Of a DNA stretch of 23,592 nt, positions 20,474 through 23,592 are shown piece after piece. Location of the stretch: the NCBI GenBank assembly GCA_003254885.1, contig QANT01006771.1, positions 1 through 23,592 on the forward strand, given 5' to 3'. This DNA is from Purshia tridentata (Eukaryota; Streptophyta; Magnoliopsida; Rosales; Rosaceae). The translations under genes and the position numbers were made by a program. The notes under the pieces were generated by a model. It saw only the letters and a program-made list of their open reading frames with translations. It searched no databases and was not told the origin of the DNA. The stretch's first letter is position 1. Every line of letters begins with the position of its first letter.

Positions 20474-21863
20474 TGTGACACCCTATAAAAAAATTAGTAT
20501 TTTATTTTTCTTGTTTATTTAGAAATTAAATTCTGTTTATTATAGTTGAGGAATTTTTCTGAAGACCAAGTGACTAAGGTTAGCCATTGGTAGTGAAGCG
20601 CTCTGAGAAAAACAATATTTAGTTCGTCGAAATCAGAGTTAGATACAAGATTTATGAATTTTTTAAGTTGAATAATTATTTAAAGTTATTATTTGTGTGA
20701 ACACAAATTTCCTGAAAATTAAATAACAATGAAAGTGTACAAAATATTTGTATTTAATAAATTTTAAGGGTTACCATCTCTGTATCTTTTCTTTACAAAA
20801 GAAATCCTTTTATTCGATCTCCAAACTTGTGTTTGATTCAAGGGTGATGAACACTTGGTCTTGAATCGAACAGTTGAACCTTCAAGCCTTCTTGAACGGT
20901 TGATATTTGATCAAGGGTCATTGAGACTTAATCTTGATCAATCTTTGACCACGAGATGTGTCATGTGGTAACGGTTCTTTGGCTTTGGTGGTGAAGGAAT
21001 CAACACATGTGTATTGTGCTTGTTGATTCACCACGCCCTTGATGAAGAAATTTGAGTGTTTAAGTGTTTGTTTTCTGGCCAAAGCGTTTGTCTTATTTTT
21101 GCTAAAAGTTTGGAGATTTGAAGCCCCTTCTTCTAAACCTAGAGCCTGTATTTATAGGCGATATTGAATTCCTAGTTTAGAATTTCTAATTTTAAAGCCC
21201 TTTATTTGTAGAATTTATAATTTCTAATTTTAAATCCCTTTATTCAACCTCCTAAATTCAAATTTAATTCGAAAAGGATTTTAAACTCGAAACATTCAAA
21301 ATCACAATTTCTCAAAATTGGAAAGCAAGACAAAGGGGAAATAAAAACCCATGGTCAGAGGAGAAAATCCACAAAAAACATGGGCGATTGGAGCTCGAAG
21401 CTTAGAGGTGGCCTAAATTGACGAAGAACACCAGTAGCAGTGATGACTTTGCCGAGCTGATCTCGTGAGCAGGGAGGATTGGTCGCCTATAAGGGAGGAC
21501 CAAGGTTGGGTTGGCTAGCGGCTGGGGGTCACACTAGTGGCCGTGGGTCGCTTGGAAATTGGCTAGAACGATCAAACTCAGTGATGGTAGAGAGAAGGTG
21601 TCCCATGTGAGGAGAGAGAGAAGAAAGAGTGAGTGTCGGAGGAGAGAGAGAAAAATGAGGAAAAAATGCTCAAAATTGGGTTTTAAAACCCATCTTGCAA
21701 AAGTATAGAAATGCCCCCACACTTTTAACGCTCGTAAAACCCTAACCGTAGTTCTAATTCATGAACGATTCGCGTCTATGGACTTGTAGGCTCGAAACCT
21801 TTACAACAGGCCCAAAATTGAAGGCTAAAGCCCAATAAAACAAAAAGTCCAATTTCGGTCACA
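20474..21863 (-). mobile_element. Probable solo LTR, minus orientation
   Basis: The block begins TGTGACACCC and ends GGTCACA, giving the TG...CA ends of an LTR with the short inverted pair TGTGAC/GTCACA. Read on the minus strand, a TATAAATA box occurs at about 21151-21160, after a U3 of about 700 bp and before an R-U5 of about 680 bp ending ...GGGTGTCACA. No integrase, reverse transcriptase or second LTR is visible, so this is a solo LTR or a fragment. Flanking 5-mers (GTTTT and CTAAA) do not match, so target duplications are absent or decayed. The 1.39 kb length and termini fit Ty3/Gypsy elements, by analogy only. Confidence 0.65.
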
Positions 21864-21881
21864 CTAAATTTAAATCAATAA

Positions 21882-22700
21882 GGCTCAATTATAAATTAGC
21901 TCATCGAACTATAGGTGTACTTTCAAATTGTTTCATAAATCAAAAAAACTTATTAGCGTATCCATATACTATTTGAAATTATGTAATATTAGTAATTCCG
22001 TCCATTTTTTAGTTAAACGCTAACTGGATTTTTTTTAATGACGTGGATGTCATGTGGATGCCACGTGTACAACAAAATAATAAAAAGGCTCAATTACTAA
22101 TTAGCTCGTCAAACTATAGGTGTACTTTCAAGTTATTTCCTAAATTCAAAAAACTTACAAGTGCATTCACAGACTATTAATTTATGTCTACGTGGCAAAT
22201 ATAGCCACGTCAGCATGGTCCACGTCAACGCCACATAGGTGGATAATGGACTTCCTAATGAGGTACCAAATTGACACGAATTCGAAGTTGAGGTATAAAA
22301 GTGCAACTTTTTCAACCTGAGATACTAACTTGAAATTTGAGGTAAAATTGAGATATTAGATTGTAATTTACCTATTATTTATTTTAGACTCAATTACAAA
22401 TTAGTCCATCGAATTATAGGGGTACTTTTAAGTTGCTCCCTAAATTAAAAATTTTTTTAAGTACATCCACAAACTATTTGAAACCATGCAATATTAGTGA
22501 TTTCGTCCATTATTCCATTAAATGTTGACATGTCTTTGCTGACTGAGTTTTTTCTAATGATGTGGATGTTATGTGGATGCCACATGGACAACAAATTAAG
22601 AAAAATACTCAATTACAAATTATCCCATCGAACTATAGGGGTACTTTCAAATTGATCCCTAAATTAAAAACAAGGAGTACTTTCAAATTGCTTCCTAAAT
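21882..22700 (+). repeat. Four tandem MITE-like copies
   Basis: Copies begin at 21882, 22087, 22387 and about 22606, each with a CTCAATTAxAAATTAG-type start followed by CGAACTATAGGxGTACTTT. Copies 1 and 3 (about 205-219 bp) match along their length, including GTGGATGTCATGTGGATGCC and GTGGATGTTATGTGGATGCC. Copy 2 diverges after about 100 bp into a segment with CCACGTCAGC and CACGTCAACGCCAC. Copy 4 is truncated and reiterates AGTACTTTCAAATTG. Such sets arise from nested or head-to-tail insertions of non-autonomous DNA transposons. Confidence 0.75.
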
Positions 22701-22898
22701 TAAAAAAAAACTTACAAAATAATAGAATTTTTTTTTTCTCGCTCCTCCATCTATTTCTCTCTCTAATTTCGTTTTCTTTTTTTCTTTTTTTTTAATTTCA
22801 TTATAGTGAATTAATTGAATTTAGTTATAATGAAAACCCACAGTGTAGATCTACACTTTTTTTTTTTAATGTTTTTCAAATTCCAAATGAATAATGCG
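22701..22898. other. T-rich low-complexity spacer
   Basis: Long T and CT runs at about 22728-22800 and 22856-22868, with no gene or element visible. Confidence 0.6.
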
Positions 22899-23340
22899 AG
22901 CCCCCCAAAATTTGGGAGATCAAAGTCTGCCTTTTTCTTTCTTCATTTTCTTTAATTTTATATCTTGAGATTTTTCTTTTGGGGGTTTTTTTTTTTATTC
23001 GGGTGAAAATGGGTCTTCCAACACCTCAAGATTTGTTGTGATGGCCTAAGTGGATATCAAGATGTGAAATTTTTAGGACCTCTTGTTTATCCTCATCCAA
23101 ATTATCAGCTTTTTATAATTTATAACCCGAAAGTTGATAAACTGGATGAGGATGGACAAGAGGTCCCAAAAATTTCACATCTTGATATCTAATCAAACCA
23201 TCACAATTTTGAGGTGAAGACCCATTTTCATCCAAAAAAAACCCCAAAAAAAAAAAAACTTTAAGATAGAAAATCCAATAAAATGAAGAAAACCCATAAA
23301 GAAAAAAGCAGACTTTGAGCTCCCAAATTTTTGGGGGCTT
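22899..23340. mobile_element. Foldback (hairpin) element with arms of about 200 nt
   Basis: A nearly continuous inverted repeat. The left arm runs from CCCCCCAAAATTTGGGAG through GAAAATGGGTCTTC and ATCAAGATGTGAAATTTTTA to CCTCATCC. The right arm is its complement, ending CTCCCAAATTTTTGGGGGC. The loop is about 20 nt at 23111-23130. Arms match at most positions with small indels in the poly-A/T runs. There are no genes. It is consistent with a foldback MITE, and a transcript would form a long hairpin. No clear target duplication flanks it. Confidence 0.88.
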
Positions 23341-23359
23341 AGGTTGGAGTTGATGTAGT

Positions 23360-23592
23360 TAGGGATGGGCATCTCAATCATTTCGTAATATCATTCCATA
23401 CCGATTTCATATCATTCAGTGTCAAGTTTCATACCGGAAAATAATACTGATTCTTATACCATACCGAACCATACCGTATCGTTCTTAAATGGTATGAGAA
23501 TGGTTTCACTTTTTCAATACCGACCAATACCATACCATACTGAACATTAATTAAATTTAAATTTAAATATTTTAATTAACTCTACATAAAAA
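23360..23592 (+). mobile_element. hAT-like element end, truncated by the window edge
   Basis: It begins TAGGGATGGGCAT, resembling plant hAT terminal repeats, followed by repeated CATACCG and ATACCATACCGAACC words typical of the abundant GGTACGGTATGGTAT-type dicot repeats. The other end lies beyond the window. Confidence 0.45.

Noticed and set aside
21534..21722. Minus-strand open frame inside the LTR
   Set aside because: Low-complexity Leu/Phe/Ser translation from CT-rich LTR sequence; LTRs do not normally encode protein.

Overview
This is a 23.6 kb piece of an AT-rich plant nuclear genome, most likely a eudicot. Three multi-exon genes with clean GT-AG introns encode plant-type proteins, among them plastid-targeted and DUF724/Agenet families. 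They sit in intergenic DNA full of MITE-like elements, LTR remnants, microsatellites and short tandem duplications. I see no bacterial, viral or organellar gene blocks. I cannot name the species.

Layout. 1-4650: AT-rich, no convincing gene. It holds a field of short palindromic motifs (CTGTGTGACAG and its reverse), a 26-bp tandem repeat, a 247-bp tandem duplication, and a diverged duplication flanking the only N (2100), which looks like an assembly join. 4650-8840: repeat-dominated, with a possible two-exon gene remnant (5461-5674 and 6531-6623), an array of GGACC/GGTCC palindromes at 6113-6352, and a 300-bp MITE at 7098-7397 with a 9-bp flanking repeat. 8841-9088: a 124-bp tandem duplication ending at the start codon of the first gene.

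Genes. (1) 9087-10508, + strand, five exons, 252 aa: a plastid-type N-terminus followed by about six membrane segments, with a pattern resembling the INSIG family. (2) 10880-12239, - strand, three exons, 219 aa: a chloroplast NifU-like (NFU1/NFU3-type) Fe-S scaffold, tail-to-tail with gene 1. (3) 13077-19124, + strand, nine exons: a nuclear Agenet/AT-hook/DUF724 protein, head-to-head with gene 2 across about 840 bp. Its second exon carries two apparent single-base deletions and an in-frame loss of about 11 codons. That exon is flanked by phase-0 introns on both sides, so skipping it would restore an open frame of about 764 codons.

19125-23592: mobile-element territory. It holds a CGGTT-rich dispersed repeat, a probable solo LTR in minus orientation (20474-21863), a four-fold MITE-like array (21882-22700), a foldback element with arms of roughly 200 nt (22899-23340), and a hAT-like end running off the window.

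The three genes do not form a pathway. Two probably act in plastids and one in the nucleus. No undescribed multi-gene system is evident. The most unusual points are the damaged symmetric exon, the INSIG-like protein and the probable haplotype join at the N.
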